This document shows, one piece after another, positions 8,928 to 18,085 of a stretch of 64,000 nt of DNA; the stretch's first letter is position 1, and each line of letters opens with the position of its first letter. The translations under genes were made by a program, and so were the position numbers. The notes below the pieces were generated by a model. It worked only from the letters and a program-made list of their open reading frames with translations. It did no database searches and was not told where the DNA came from. The stretch lies in NCBI GenBank assembly GCA_030153045.1, contig JASLID010000002.1, positions 3,557-67,556 on the forward strand, in the 5' to 3' direction. Origin of the DNA: Flavobacterium sp. (GTDB taxonomy: Bacteria; Bacteroidota; Bacteroidia; Flavobacteriales; Flavobacteriaceae).

Positions 8928-9800
8928 CTATTTCACATAACTAGGGATCAAACCCCTTAGTCCCATATCGACAACGTTTTCGCCATTTGCAGGTTCATAT
9001 TTACCATCAGCGGTCACTTCGGTCCATTCAAAACTATTGTTTATAGACAACGAAAGCGTAATAGTAATATCAGTTGTTTCGTTTCCGGTAATGACAAGAT
9101 TTTCAGCAAATTTTCCAGTAACCACACATGATCCTGCTGGAATTGGTGAGCTGGCGTGCAACGGATTTGGCACTGTTGTTGCTCCAGCAGGCGCTTGTCC
9201 TGACGTTGAATAACTAAACCCTTGCAAACCAAATGCCCAATAGCCTTGATCTTTATTTCCGTTGACAGTGTAACTATATCCTCCAGAAGTAAAAGTGGTC
9301 AAGTAATTTCTAAAACCTACAAAACTCGCCAGTGTTCCAGTATATTCTGTTCCGGCACTTAACACTTTTATATTATAATCTTGGTAAGAAAGCGAACATC
9401 TTACCCATTCGTAACTTCCTACTTTTAGTTGACTTAAAGGAATCGAGATAAAAGCTTCGCCTTGACCCACAATTGTTGCTTTACTAAAATCGATAGCATT
9501 AGCACCTCCAGCGGTTGTTTCTGCATTTCTATACAATACTTCACCCTGACCCAAAGCCGTGAATGCAGTAGGTGCCAACTCTAAATAATGTGAACTTATT
9601 TTATTAAAAATAGGAGATTGCGCGGCGTGACCCGCAGGAACTGTCGATGGTTGTCCTAAATTATCCAATCGAGCTTGAGTGGGATCAAACTTAAACTTAA
9701 CGATTAATTGCGGCTCAGCTTGCTCTTTGTCATCATTATCAGTACACGATAATAAAAATAGTGAAGCGAACAGTATTGAATACAAATATTTCATTTTCAT
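8928..9800 (-). CDS. Unrecognised lipoprotein
   Basis: Family not recognised. I chose the ATG at 9800, giving MKMKYLYSILFASLFLLSC with a lipobox Cys at residue 19 followed by an acidic tether (TDNDDKEQ). The mature part, about 270 residues, is rich in Gly, Ser, Thr and short beta strands with few charged residues, and it ends in a conserved-looking GLRGLIPSYVK. It is probably an outer-membrane-attached or surface protein. It is divergent from the Crp/Fnr regulator, sharing a 140-bp intergenic region, which hints at possible control by that regulator. I see no adhesin repeats or T9SS sorting domain. Confidence 0.7.
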   Translation of the reverse strand: MKMKYLYSILFASLFLLSCTDNDDKEQAEPQLIVKFKFDPTQARLDNLGQPSTVPAGHAAQSPIFNKISSHYLELAPTAFTALGQGEVLYRNAETTAGGANAIDFSKATIVGQGEAFISIPLSQLKVGSYEWVRCSLSYQDYNIKVLSAGTEYTGTLASFVGFRNYLTTFTSGGYSYTVNGNKDQGYWAFGLQGFSYSTSGQAPAGATTVPNPLHASSPIPAGSCVVTGKFAENLVITGNETTDITITLSLSINNSFEWTEVTADGKYEPANGENVVDMGLRGLIPSYVK

Positions 9801-9940
9801 AATTGTAAGTTTTAAATTCAACAAGCTTAAAGTTTCTTTGTTAATCAGTTCAATTATTTTTTTGATAAAAATATGGTTTTTAATATTTTACACAAGACAT
9901 TTAGCATTAAAAAGATATTTTTGTATTCAATTCAATAAAA

Positions 9941-10537
9941 ATGGGAGATAATAATAACGATAAAGCTTTTTTAGATTATTTAAATCTGATTGTCGCTAAT
10001 GATAACGAAAAGCTTCACCATCTTATTTTGAAAGCCAAAAATAAGTTTAGCGTTTTGCATTTAAAGAAAAACGAATACTTTGTTAAAGAAGGAGAAGTGT
10101 GCCTTTATTTTTGCTTTGTTGAAAGCGGCATTTTACAACATTCGGTTTCAGTTTTAGAGGAAGAAAAAACCACTTATCTGGCCTTACGAAACACGGTTAC
10201 GAGTTCCTTAAACAGTTTTTTATTAAAAAAACCTTCCCGAAAAAGCGTAAAAGCTATTGCCGATTGTAAATTATGGGTTGTTGACATCGAAACTTTTAAA
10301 TCTTTAATCGAAAACAACAAAGTCTTTAACCAGTTTTATTACAATTTAATTGAAAGACAAATTTGTTTAATTGACGATTATCGTATCGATTTACTTACCT
10401 TAACTCCAGAAGAACGTTATAAAAAGCTGTTAGTTACTGAACCCAAACTCTTACAAGAAGTTCCATTGCATTATTTGGCTTCTTTTTTAGGCATTTCATC
10501 AAGACACATGAGCCGAATTAGAAAAAATATAAAATAA
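9941..10537 (+). CDS. Crp/Fnr-family transcriptional regulator
   Basis: A 198-residue regulator. The N-terminal cyclic-nucleotide-binding-like beta-roll spans about residues 30-125 (EYFVKEGEVCLYFCFVESG). A C-terminal winged helix-turn-helix follows, with a recognition region around LASFLGISSRHMSRIRKN at the extreme end. There are no Fnr-type N-terminal cysteines, and the PRxSxxA-type cAMP phosphate-binding signature is not evident, so the ligand is unknown. Short Crp-like proteins of this form are abundant in Flavobacteria. It is divergent from the lipoprotein gene at 8928. Confidence 0.87.
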   Translation: MGDNNNDKAFLDYLNLIVANDNEKLHHLILKAKNKFSVLHLKKNEYFVKEGEVCLYFCFVESGILQHSVSVLEEEKTTYLALRNTVTSSLNSFLLKKPSRKSVKAIADCKLWVVDIETFKSLIENNKVFNQFYYNLIERQICLIDDYRIDLLTLTPEERYKKLLVTEPKLLQEVPLHYLASFLGISSRHMSRIRKNIK

Positions 10538-10608
10538 TGCCATTTGGCTACATTTTAAAAAAATCCTTTACTTAAATTTGATAAATAATTCAATAATATT
10601 TATCAATC

Positions 10609-11901
10609 ATGAAATACCACCAAATAGATCGCGACTTGTTCATCAAAAATCGAAAAAAATTCACTTCGATGATGAAACCCAACAGTGTTGCCGTTTTCAA
10701 CTCTAACGACATTTATCCAGTTTCTGCCGACAGTACTTTGCCGTTTGCACAACATCGCGATATTTTTTACTTATCGGGAGTAGACCAAGAAGAAAGTATT
10801 TTATTACTTTTTCCTGACGCTCCGTATGAAAACTTAAAAGAAATTTTATTTTTAAAAGAAACCAACGAGCATATTGCGATTTGGGAAGGTGAGAAACTGA
10901 CCAAAGATCGCGCTTTTGAAGTTTCAGGTGTTAAAACCGTAATTTGGTTACAGGATTTCCACAAAACATTAAAGGAAATTATGGCTTACGCCGAAACGAT
11001 ATACATCAACACTAACGAACATTATCGCGCAACTATTGAAACCGAAACTCGTGAAGCGCGTTTTATCAAATGGTGGAAAGAAACTTATCCAGCACATAAA
11101 GTCGAAAAATCGAACCCAATCTTACAACGTATTCGTTCTATTAAAGAAAGTGAAGAAATCGATTTAATTCAACAAGCCTGTAATATTACCGAAAAAGGAG
11201 TTCGCCGTTTGTTATCGTTCGTGAAACCTAACGTAATGGAATATGAAATTGAAGCTGAATTGGCTCACGAATTTTTACGCAATCGTTCTAAAGGTTTTGC
11301 TTACACTCCAATTATTGCTTCAGGAAATAACGCTAACGTACTTCACTATATCGAAAACAACCAACAGTGTCATGCTGGCGATTTGATTTTATTAGATGTA
11401 GGAGCAGAATATGCTAACTATTCAAGTGATTTAACCCGTATGATTCCTGTTTCAGGTCGTTTTACCGACAGACAACGTGCGGTTTACAATGCGGTTTTGA
11501 ATGTGAAAAACGAAGCGACTAAAATGTTAGTTCCTGGAACATTATGGAAACAATATCATGTAGAAGTGGGCAAAGTCATGACATCTGAACTAATTGGTTT
11601 AGGATTGCTTGACAAAGCCGATGTACAAAACGAAAATCCAGATTGGCCAGCGTATAAAAAATATTTCATGCACGGAACTTCGCACCATTTAGGGTTAGAT
11701 ACCCACGATTACGGTTTATTACACGAACCAATGCAACCCAATATGGTTTTCACTGTAGAACCTGGCATCTACATTCCAGCAGAAGGTCTTGGTATTCGTT
11801 TAGAAGATGACGTGGTCATTCAAGAAAAAGGAGAAGCCTTTAACCTAATGCGCAACATTCCAATTGAAGCCGATGAAATTGAAAGCATCATGAATAGCTA
11901 A
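10609..11901 (+). CDS. pepP: Xaa-Pro aminopeptidase (aminopeptidase P family)
   Basis: Metallopeptidase M24B, 430 residues, removing N-terminal residues that precede proline. The N-terminal aminopeptidase P domain (about residues 1-135) is followed by the pita-bread catalytic domain. Metal ligands are visible in LLDVGAEYANYSSDLTRM (two Asp), HGTSHHLGLDTHD (His), TVEPGIYIP (Glu) and RLEDDVVI (Glu). It has no signal peptide and is probably cytoplasmic. A strong terminator lies directly downstream, so it is transcribed separately from the alpha/beta hydrolase that follows. Confidence 0.92.
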   Translation: MKYHQIDRDLFIKNRKKFTSMMKPNSVAVFNSNDIYPVSADSTLPFAQHRDIFYLSGVDQEESILLLFPDAPYENLKEILFLKETNEHIAIWEGEKLTKDRAFEVSGVKTVIWLQDFHKTLKEIMAYAETIYINTNEHYRATIETETREARFIKWWKETYPAHKVEKSNPILQRIRSIKESEEIDLIQQACNITEKGVRRLLSFVKPNVMEYEIEAELAHEFLRNRSKGFAYTPIIASGNNANVLHYIENNQQCHAGDLILLDVGAEYANYSSDLTRMIPVSGRFTDRQRAVYNAVLNVKNEATKMLVPGTLWKQYHVEVGKVMTSELIGLGLLDKADVQNENPDWPAYKKYFMHGTSHHLGLDTHDYGLLHEPMQPNMVFTVEPGIYIPAEGLGIRLEDDVVIQEKGEAFNLMRNIPIEADEIESIMNS

Positions 11902-11925
11902 TTCAACAACAACTAGATTTACATC

Positions 11926-11958
11926 AAAAAAAGACTCGCAAAAAACGAGTCTTTTTTT
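11926..11958 (+). terminator. Intrinsic terminator after pepP
   Basis: AAAGACTCG / CGAGTCTTT stem with an A-rich loop and seven T on the 3' side, 25 bp after the pepP stop codon and 28 bp before the next start. Confidence 0.9.
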
Positions 11959-11985
11959 ATTACTTTTATATAAATCCATAAAAAT

Positions 11986-12882
11986 ATGAAACCCTTTTTA
12001 TTCCTTATATTTTTACTTTCTGTTCAATACGTCTTTTCGCAAACCGAAGGTTTTTCAAAAAACAGCGATTCCAGCCTAACCTATTATAAAACATTTGGCG
12101 AAGGATCTCCCATTTTAATCATTAATGGCGGACCGGGAATGAATAGCAACGGATTTGAAGCGATGGCAAAAACCTTATCGAAAAATCACAAAACAATTGT
12201 TTATGACCAAAGAGGAACTGGAAAATCAAAACTACCGGAGTTAAATTCAACAACGATTTCCATGAAAATCATGGCTGATGATATTGAGTATTTGCGCAAA
12301 CATCTGAAAATTAAAAAATGGGTTATTTTGGGTCATTCTTTTGGCGGAATGTTGGCGTCATATTATGCCACTATTTACCCAAACAGTATTACCAAATTGA
12401 TTTTATCTTCATCAGGCGGTGTTGATTTAAGCTTATTAAACAGTTCCAATTTAATTGAATCTGGATTGAGCAAAATAGAAAGAGACTCCTTACAATACTG
12501 GAATGACAAAATTGAAAAAGGCGACACCAGTCACCCAACCAGATTAGGAAGAGGAAGAGCGATGGCACCAGCGTATGTTTACAATCGAAAATTCATTCCG
12601 ATCATTGCCGAAAGACTCACCCAAGGAAACTCGACCATAAACGGATTATTATGGAGCGACATGCAAAACATTAAATTTGATTGCAAAAACAAGCTAAAAT
12701 CTTTTCAAAAACCGGTTTTAATCATCCAAGGAAAAGAAGATATTATTAGTAAAGAAATTGGCGAAATTGCTTTGAAAACATTCCCCAATTCGAAAATGAT
12801 TTTACTTGAAAATTCCAAACATTACGGATGGCTTGACGCTGAAGAAAAATACTTTGGCACCATTGAGGCTTTTTTAAAATAA
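11986..12882 (+). CDS. Exported alpha/beta hydrolase (proline iminopeptidase-like)
   Basis: A 298-residue alpha/beta hydrolase with an N-terminal Sec signal (MKPFLFLIFLLSVQYVFSQ), so probably periplasmic. The oxyanion-hole motif NGGPGMNS and the nucleophile elbow GHSFGGMLA match peptidase family S33 (proline iminopeptidase and tricorn-interacting factor F1 relatives). The catalytic His is probably the one in NSKHYGWL near the C-terminus. A peptidase role would go with the aminopeptidase P gene upstream, but an esterase activity cannot be excluded. Confidence 0.85.
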   Translation: MKPFLFLIFLLSVQYVFSQTEGFSKNSDSSLTYYKTFGEGSPILIINGGPGMNSNGFEAMAKTLSKNHKTIVYDQRGTGKSKLPELNSTTISMKIMADDIEYLRKHLKIKKWVILGHSFGGMLASYYATIYPNSITKLILSSSGGVDLSLLNSSNLIESGLSKIERDSLQYWNDKIEKGDTSHPTRLGRGRAMAPAYVYNRKFIPIIAERLTQGNSTINGLLWSDMQNIKFDCKNKLKSFQKPVLIIQGKEDIISKEIGEIALKTFPNSKMILLENSKHYGWLDAEEKYFGTIEAFLK

Positions 12883-12968
12883 AATAATTTGCTTTTCATT
12901 CAAAATACTTGTCGAAGAAGAAACCTAATACTACTTTTACATCATAAAATAAGACCTTAAACTTTAGT

Positions 12969-13751
12969 TTGAATACACTCCTCTATAAAAACACCAAAAT
13001 TGCTTATTCTGAAATCGGAAAAGGAACTGCTGTGGTGTTGCTTCACGGTTTTTTAGAAAATTCGACCATGTGGGATTTTCATACGGAAGAATTGGCGCAA
13101 AAACATCATGTAATTACTATCGATTTGTTAGGTCATGGCAAAAGTGAATGCCTTGGATATATTCACACTATGGAAGACCAAGCTGATATGGTTTATGCCG
13201 TTTTACATCATCTAAAAATTAAAAAGGCTATTTTTGTAGGACATTCGATGGGTGGTTATGTCGCTTTGGCTTTCGCCGAATTGTATCCCACCTTCATGAA
13301 AGGATTGGTTTTATTAAACTCTACTTCAAAAGCAGATAGCGAAGAACGCAAAACCAATCGTGACCGAGCCATAATCGCTGTAAAGAAAGATTACTCTACT
13401 TTTATTCGAATGTCAATTGCCAATTTGTTTAGCGAGGACAACCGCGAAAAGTTGATTGACGAAATAGAAAGTGTAAAACTTGAGGCTTTAAAAACACCAC
13501 TTCAAGGAATCGTTGCCGCACTGGAAGGAATGAAAGTTCGCAAAGACCGTGAAATACTTTTACATACTTCAACCTTTCCTATTCAGTTAATTTTAGGGAA
13601 AAAAGATCCTGTTTTGAATTACGAAGAAAACAAAAAACAAATAGAAGGAACCCATCTCAAATTTTATGCTTTCCCTGATGGACATATGAGTCATATTGAA
13701 AACAGAGCCCAATTGGGCAAGGTGTTGTTGGATTTTTTAAAAATCTGTTAG
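12969..13751 (+). CDS. Cytoplasmic alpha/beta hydrolase with a TTG start
   Basis: A 260-residue hydrolase with the lid and core layout of BioH/MenH-like esterases: LLHGFLENSTMW (oxyanion hole), GHSMGGYVALAFAE (nucleophile Ser) and DGHMSHIEN (catalytic His). There is no signal peptide. Translation must start at the TTG at 12969, because an in-frame stop (TAA, 12945-12947) lies just upstream and the first ATG would remove the oxyanion-hole region. Its 3' end overlaps the convergent nuclease gene by 4 bp. The substrate is unknown. Confidence 0.85.
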   Translation: MNTLLYKNTKIAYSEIGKGTAVVLLHGFLENSTMWDFHTEELAQKHHVITIDLLGHGKSECLGYIHTMEDQADMVYAVLHHLKIKKAIFVGHSMGGYVALAFAELYPTFMKGLVLLNSTSKADSEERKTNRDRAIIAVKKDYSTFIRMSIANLFSEDNREKLIDEIESVKLEALKTPLQGIVAALEGMKVRKDREILLHTSTFPIQLILGKKDPVLNYEENKKQIEGTHLKFYAFPDGHMSHIENRAQLGKVLLDFLKIC

Positions 13752-16513
13752 ATTACTTTCTCTTCAAAAGGAATTTCGGCGTTTAAAATCTCATTGATTA
13801 ATGCAATTATTTCGGTTTTAAAGTCTTCTAAAATCTCAGGAGTTATATCAGTTATTACCTCTTTTCCTTCTTTGATTCCAAAAGGCAAAAAGCCTCCTTT
13901 CATATTTTTGAAGGAAATGATACCGGCTTCCATTTCTGTTCCGTTAGATTGCTCTTCATACATAAATGCGTAGCAGAGCAACTGAATTATTTTATCATTT
14001 TTAATATCAAGTGTCAATCCGCTCCAGTCTTTCAACTGAACACTATTTTTATCAACCTTACCTGTTTTGTAATCAATAATTCTAATCTTATTGTTTCTAA
14101 TTTCAATTCGGTCAACATTACCAGCGATTTTTACTGGAAAAGGTAAACGGGAATCTTCTAAAATTCTTTCTAAAGGTATTTCTAAAGCCAATACTTTAAC
14201 TGCATCGCCATTTTCAATGAGTTTTTTTTCTTCATTCAAAAAATTGTAAACATTGCGTTTGGCTACTTCAAATGCCAATAAGTTTTTACCTTTTTTAACT
14301 TCACCTTCTTTATAGATTAATCGGAATTGTTTGTACACTTCTTCATCAGCAGCAGACAACATTTGATTTAGAATCGCATCAGAAAGAAACTGATTTAAAA
14401 AGGGTTTGTATAATTCTTCTAATGTCTCGTGAATGATGGTTCCTAAAGTGTTTAAGGCAATATTCTCCTCTACTTCATCGACCTCTTTTATAGACAACAC
14501 TCTTTGAAAATAAAACTGCATCGGATTTCGCACATAAGTGGTTAATGCTGATGGTGAAAACCCTTTTACTGTGGCTATTTCTTTTAATCGGTCGACTACC
14601 AAATTCGATTTTGCGACACTCATACTTTGTGAAGCAATGTTTGGCACATTCGGTTGAATGATTCGATGTGAAATGACATGGTTGGGTTGTTTTTCTACTT
14701 CAAGTTGGGTAATAAATCGGCTTTTTTCACCACCGTCTAATCCTTCGCTTTCGGTATTGTAGAGTAAGTAAATATTTTTAGCTCTGAGTAATAAATGGTA
14801 AAAATGATAGGTATAAATGGCGTCTTTTTCTTTAAAAGTAGGCAATTCCAATTCGCGTTTTACATCGTATGGAATAAATGAATTGACCGATTTACCCGTA
14901 GGGAATTTACCTTCGTTCATTGAGGTAATAATGACCGTTTCAAAATCGAGTACACGGCTTTCTAAAACACCCATAATTTGCAAACCCGACAAAGGCTCGC
15001 CTTCAAAAGAAACTTCGGCTACTTCAATGGCTTGCTTGTAAATACTATACAAAACATCAACCGAATCAATATAATCATTCTTAGAACAATAAGAAATAAG
15101 CTTATTAATGGCTTTAAAGACAGAATACAAAAAGGCTTTTACAATTTTATCTTCTTCAACATTATTGTCCAAATTTTGTTTGACAATCAACAATATCGAA
15201 GTTATATTTTCAAGAATTTCAATTGGTTTTAAATTCCATTTTTGGAATAATAAATCGAAAAGATTATTCTGATTTTCATGCAATGAAATTACTTTTTGAT
15301 GCGTGATAAAGGTGTAGTTATTCCTTTTAACAGTTTCTACAAGTTGAGTTGCCGAAACATAACTTTCGATAATTGGGTTTGAGAGTACATCTAAAACATC
15401 TTTATAATAAAACACATAGCTTTCTTGACTTCTCTTTAAAGCATTATTATGCATCTTAAAAAGTTTGGCTATTAATATTTGTATCGGATTATTTTTACTT
15501 GAATACCCCATCGTGATATTCAAACTCCCGACATTTTCTGGTAGTGAATGCAATATGGGAATCAGCAAGTTTTCATCACCTAAAACCAATGCAACTTTGT
15601 CTAATGCTGTTGTTTGCGAAGTTTTAATAATGTCATCAATAATATTAGAGGCTATTTTAGCTTGTCCAATAGATTTTGAAGTACCTATTATTTGAATGTT
15701 TTTTTCTGTTGAAAATTCATTTACAATCCACTCAAACGGGTTGGTTTTATAATGCTGCCATTTATCTTTAAATCTTCTTACAAACAAACCGGTATCGTGT
15801 GATGCATCATTAATAAAGACACTATCTATATCCCAGCGTATTTCAGCTTTATCAATTGATAATAAGTATTGAATTATTTTTTCTTCTGCCTTATTTAAGG
15901 CATTAAAACCAGCGAATATAATCTTTTGACTTTCAATATTGGCAGCGTAAAATTCTAAATTATTTACAGCTTCTCTATAAATTAGCCCTTGATAACCCAT
16001 CTTTTTTACTTTAAGATGATTGTAAAAAGAATCGTAATAATGAGGTAATAATTTCCAAAATTCAAGCTGCTTGTCTATCAACGGTGTTGTTTCTGATGCT
16101 GATAAGTCCCAACGCTTTAACGCTTCAATATCTTTTAGGTAAGAGAATACATGATTTGGACTGAGTAAATACCTGTCTATCTCATTAAAGTCTTGCAATA
16201 ATGTAACTGCCCAATTGGCAAATTTTTCAAAGCTTACTTGCTTCTCTGAAGGCGTAATACTTAAATAAACTTCGTAAAATTCAAATAACAATTCAACCGA
16301 GTCAATATTACGAATTCCTGATAATTCTTGAACAAACTCTTCTATGCTTATTATTTGGGGTGCAAAAAAATAATTGTCAAACTTATTTTTTAATGCTTCT
16401 AACAAAAATACTTTAGCTCTCTTATTCGGTAAAACAATTGTTATCTTATCTAGATTAGCATTATCCTCAATCAAATAACTAACTAGTTTATCAAGAAAAG
16501 TTCCATTTATCAT
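13748..16513 (-). CDS. AddB-like PD-(D/E)XK nuclease subunit
   Basis: A 921-residue protein resembling the AddB/RexB subunit of the double-strand-break-processing helicase-nuclease (RecBCD equivalent). The N-terminal half has a degenerate superfamily-1 helicase core: the Walker A position reads VLPNKRA and lacks GKT, so it should not hydrolyse ATP. The C-terminal nuclease domain shows GNVDRIEIR and IRIIDYKTGK, the Asp and Asp-Tyr-Lys catalytic signature. The four-cysteine iron-sulfur staple of Bacillus AddB is not apparent. Its partner is probably the AddA-like gene at 19301, with ompA and kbl in between. Confidence 0.85.
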   Translation of the reverse strand: MINGTFLDKLVSYLIEDNANLDKITIVLPNKRAKVFLLEALKNKFDNYFFAPQIISIEEFVQELSGIRNIDSVELLFEFYEVYLSITPSEKQVSFEKFANWAVTLLQDFNEIDRYLLSPNHVFSYLKDIEALKRWDLSASETTPLIDKQLEFWKLLPHYYDSFYNHLKVKKMGYQGLIYREAVNNLEFYAANIESQKIIFAGFNALNKAEEKIIQYLLSIDKAEIRWDIDSVFINDASHDTGLFVRRFKDKWQHYKTNPFEWIVNEFSTEKNIQIIGTSKSIGQAKIASNIIDDIIKTSQTTALDKVALVLGDENLLIPILHSLPENVGSLNITMGYSSKNNPIQILIAKLFKMHNNALKRSQESYVFYYKDVLDVLSNPIIESYVSATQLVETVKRNNYTFITHQKVISLHENQNNLFDLLFQKWNLKPIEILENITSILLIVKQNLDNNVEEDKIVKAFLYSVFKAINKLISYCSKNDYIDSVDVLYSIYKQAIEVAEVSFEGEPLSGLQIMGVLESRVLDFETVIITSMNEGKFPTGKSVNSFIPYDVKRELELPTFKEKDAIYTYHFYHLLLRAKNIYLLYNTESEGLDGGEKSRFITQLEVEKQPNHVISHRIIQPNVPNIASQSMSVAKSNLVVDRLKEIATVKGFSPSALTTYVRNPMQFYFQRVLSIKEVDEVEENIALNTLGTIIHETLEELYKPFLNQFLSDAILNQMLSAADEEVYKQFRLIYKEGEVKKGKNLLAFEVAKRNVYNFLNEEKKLIENGDAVKVLALEIPLERILEDSRLPFPVKIAGNVDRIEIRNNKIRIIDYKTGKVDKNSVQLKDWSGLTLDIKNDKIIQLLCYAFMYEEQSNGTEMEAGIISFKNMKGGFLPFGIKEGKEVITDITPEILEDFKTEIIALINEILNAEIPFEEKVI

Positions 16514-16524
16514 TTTATAAAAAT

Positions 16525-16555
16525 AAAAAAACGCCCCGATAAATCGGGGCGTTTT
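16525..16555 (-). terminator. Intrinsic terminator of the OmpA-family gene
   Basis: On the minus strand ACGCCCCGA / TCGGGGCGT stem with a short loop and a run of seven T, 22 bp past the OmpA-gene stop. It isolates that gene from the addB-like gene 12 bp further on. Confidence 0.9.
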
Positions 16556-16577
16556 AAAGAATTTATTTTAAAGGAAA

Positions 16578-17981
16578 TTATTTAGATAATTTCACTTCTA
16601 CTCTTCTATTTTGAGCTTTACCAGCTTTAGTTTTGTTAGAAGCTATTGGCATAGTTTCTCCGAAACCAGCTGAAGTTAATCTAGCAGCATCAACACCGTT
16701 TTCAATTAAATAATTTTTAACAGCAGCAGCTCTATTTTCAGATAAAGTCAAGTTAGCAGCATCTTTACCATCAGAGTCAGTATGACCTTCGATAGAGAAG
16801 TTTGAAGCTGGGTACTCTTTTAATATAGCAACCATAGCTTGTAATACTGGGTAAGTTCTTTGTTGGAAAGTAGCTTTGTTAGTATCGAATAAGATAGTTT
16901 TAGCGTAGTCGTTTAATTTTTTCATAACGTCTTCGCTTACTTCTGGACAACCATTGTTAGCAACAGTACCTTTAACATCTGGACATTTGTCGTCTTTATC
17001 TAAAACGCTATCTCCGTCAGTATCTGGCCATGGACAACCTGCGTTATCTCTTGGACCTGCTACAGTAGGACATTTGTCTTTGTTATCAGCAACACCGTCA
17101 CCGTCAGCATCTGGACATCCTTGTAAGTTAGCTAAACCTGCAGTTTCAGGACAAGCATCATCTTTATCAGCAATACCATCACCGTCAGTATCAGGACAAC
17201 CGTTTAATTCTTTTGGACCAGCAACTTCTGGACAAGAATCTTCTTTATCTTGGATTCCGTCTCCATCAGTATCAGGACAACCTTGGAATTCTTTTAAACC
17301 TTTAACATCTGGACAAGCATCATCTTTATCGTAGATACCATCACCATCTGTGTCTTTACCTCCAAATTGAAAAGTTAAACCAGCCATGTGTTGGAATACA
17401 GAAGGAACATCATAATCAACTCTATCTGTAAATGCTTTTTTGTAAGTAGAGCTTACAGATAAACCTACTTGCTCAGTAAACCAGAAAGTCAAAGCCCCAC
17501 CTGCATTAGCTGTTCCAGCAGATTTTTGACCTAAGAAAGTATAACCTCCACCAATATGAACTGAAGGGTCAAACCATTTAGTTCCGAATAAACTTTTTAA
17601 ACTGTAGTTGATTCTACCATCAGCAGCATAATACATTAAATCAGTATCAATTACTACTGTTGAATTAGGTGATGGACCAACCCATTCTACCCATTTAGTA
17701 ACCTTGTTCACAGAACCTGTAATTCCTACAGAAAAATTACCACCAACATTTTTAGCTACTGTCAAATAAGAAACAGAAGGAATAATGTTCCAATGATCTT
17801 CAAGGTTAAAGAACTCTGAAAAGTGATCTTTTAAATTAAAATCTCTGTTACCCGCGCTAGTTCTTGTATCTACTGCGTTGGCTCCGAAAGATATTGCCCA
17901 TGGGTTATTGCTGTCTTGTGCAGTAGCACTTAACCCAGCAATCATCAACATGGAAACAAAAAGTTTGTTAAGATGTTTCAT
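16578..17981 (-). CDS. OmpA-family outer-membrane protein with TSP3 repeats
   Basis: A 467-residue outer-membrane protein. A signal peptide (MKHLNKLFVSMLMIAGLSATA) is followed by an eight-stranded-barrel-like region (about 22-205). Five thrombospondin type 3 repeats follow, of the form DTDGDGI.DKDDACP (about 210-345), which bind calcium and form a rigid linker. An OmpA C-terminal peptidoglycan-binding domain with IEGHTDSDG and AQNRRVEV completes it. It is likely one of the most abundant envelope proteins, linking the outer membrane to peptidoglycan. It has its own terminator and about 100 bp of upstream sequence, so it is probably monocistronic. Confidence 0.94.
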   Translation of the reverse strand: MKHLNKLFVSMLMIAGLSATAQDSNNPWAISFGANAVDTRTSAGNRDFNLKDHFSEFFNLEDHWNIIPSVSYLTVAKNVGGNFSVGITGSVNKVTKWVEWVGPSPNSTVVIDTDLMYYAADGRINYSLKSLFGTKWFDPSVHIGGGYTFLGQKSAGTANAGGALTFWFTEQVGLSVSSTYKKAFTDRVDYDVPSVFQHMAGLTFQFGGKDTDGDGIYDKDDACPDVKGLKEFQGCPDTDGDGIQDKEDSCPEVAGPKELNGCPDTDGDGIADKDDACPETAGLANLQGCPDADGDGVADNKDKCPTVAGPRDNAGCPWPDTDGDSVLDKDDKCPDVKGTVANNGCPEVSEDVMKKLNDYAKTILFDTNKATFQQRTYPVLQAMVAILKEYPASNFSIEGHTDSDGKDAANLTLSENRAAAVKNYLIENGVDAARLTSAGFGETMPIASNKTKAGKAQNRRVEVKLSK

Positions 17982-18085
17982 ACTTAATTTTATTTGATTA
18001 CAATACGTTATTACGACAAAAGTAAGTGATAAGATATTAATTACAAAATGAATTGTTAAAAAAATCGATAATATTTTAAAAAAAA

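Noticed and set aside
16954..17334. Long plus-strand reading frame of Ser/Pro-rich repeats
   Set aside because: It is the antisense shadow of the five calcium-binding TSP3 repeats of the OmpA gene; the repetition comes from that gene.
16978..17360. Tandem DNA repeats in the OmpA gene as a CRISPR or minisatellite
   Set aside because: The units are coding, imperfect and in frame, and encode DTDGDG-type repeats; there is no leader or spacer structure.
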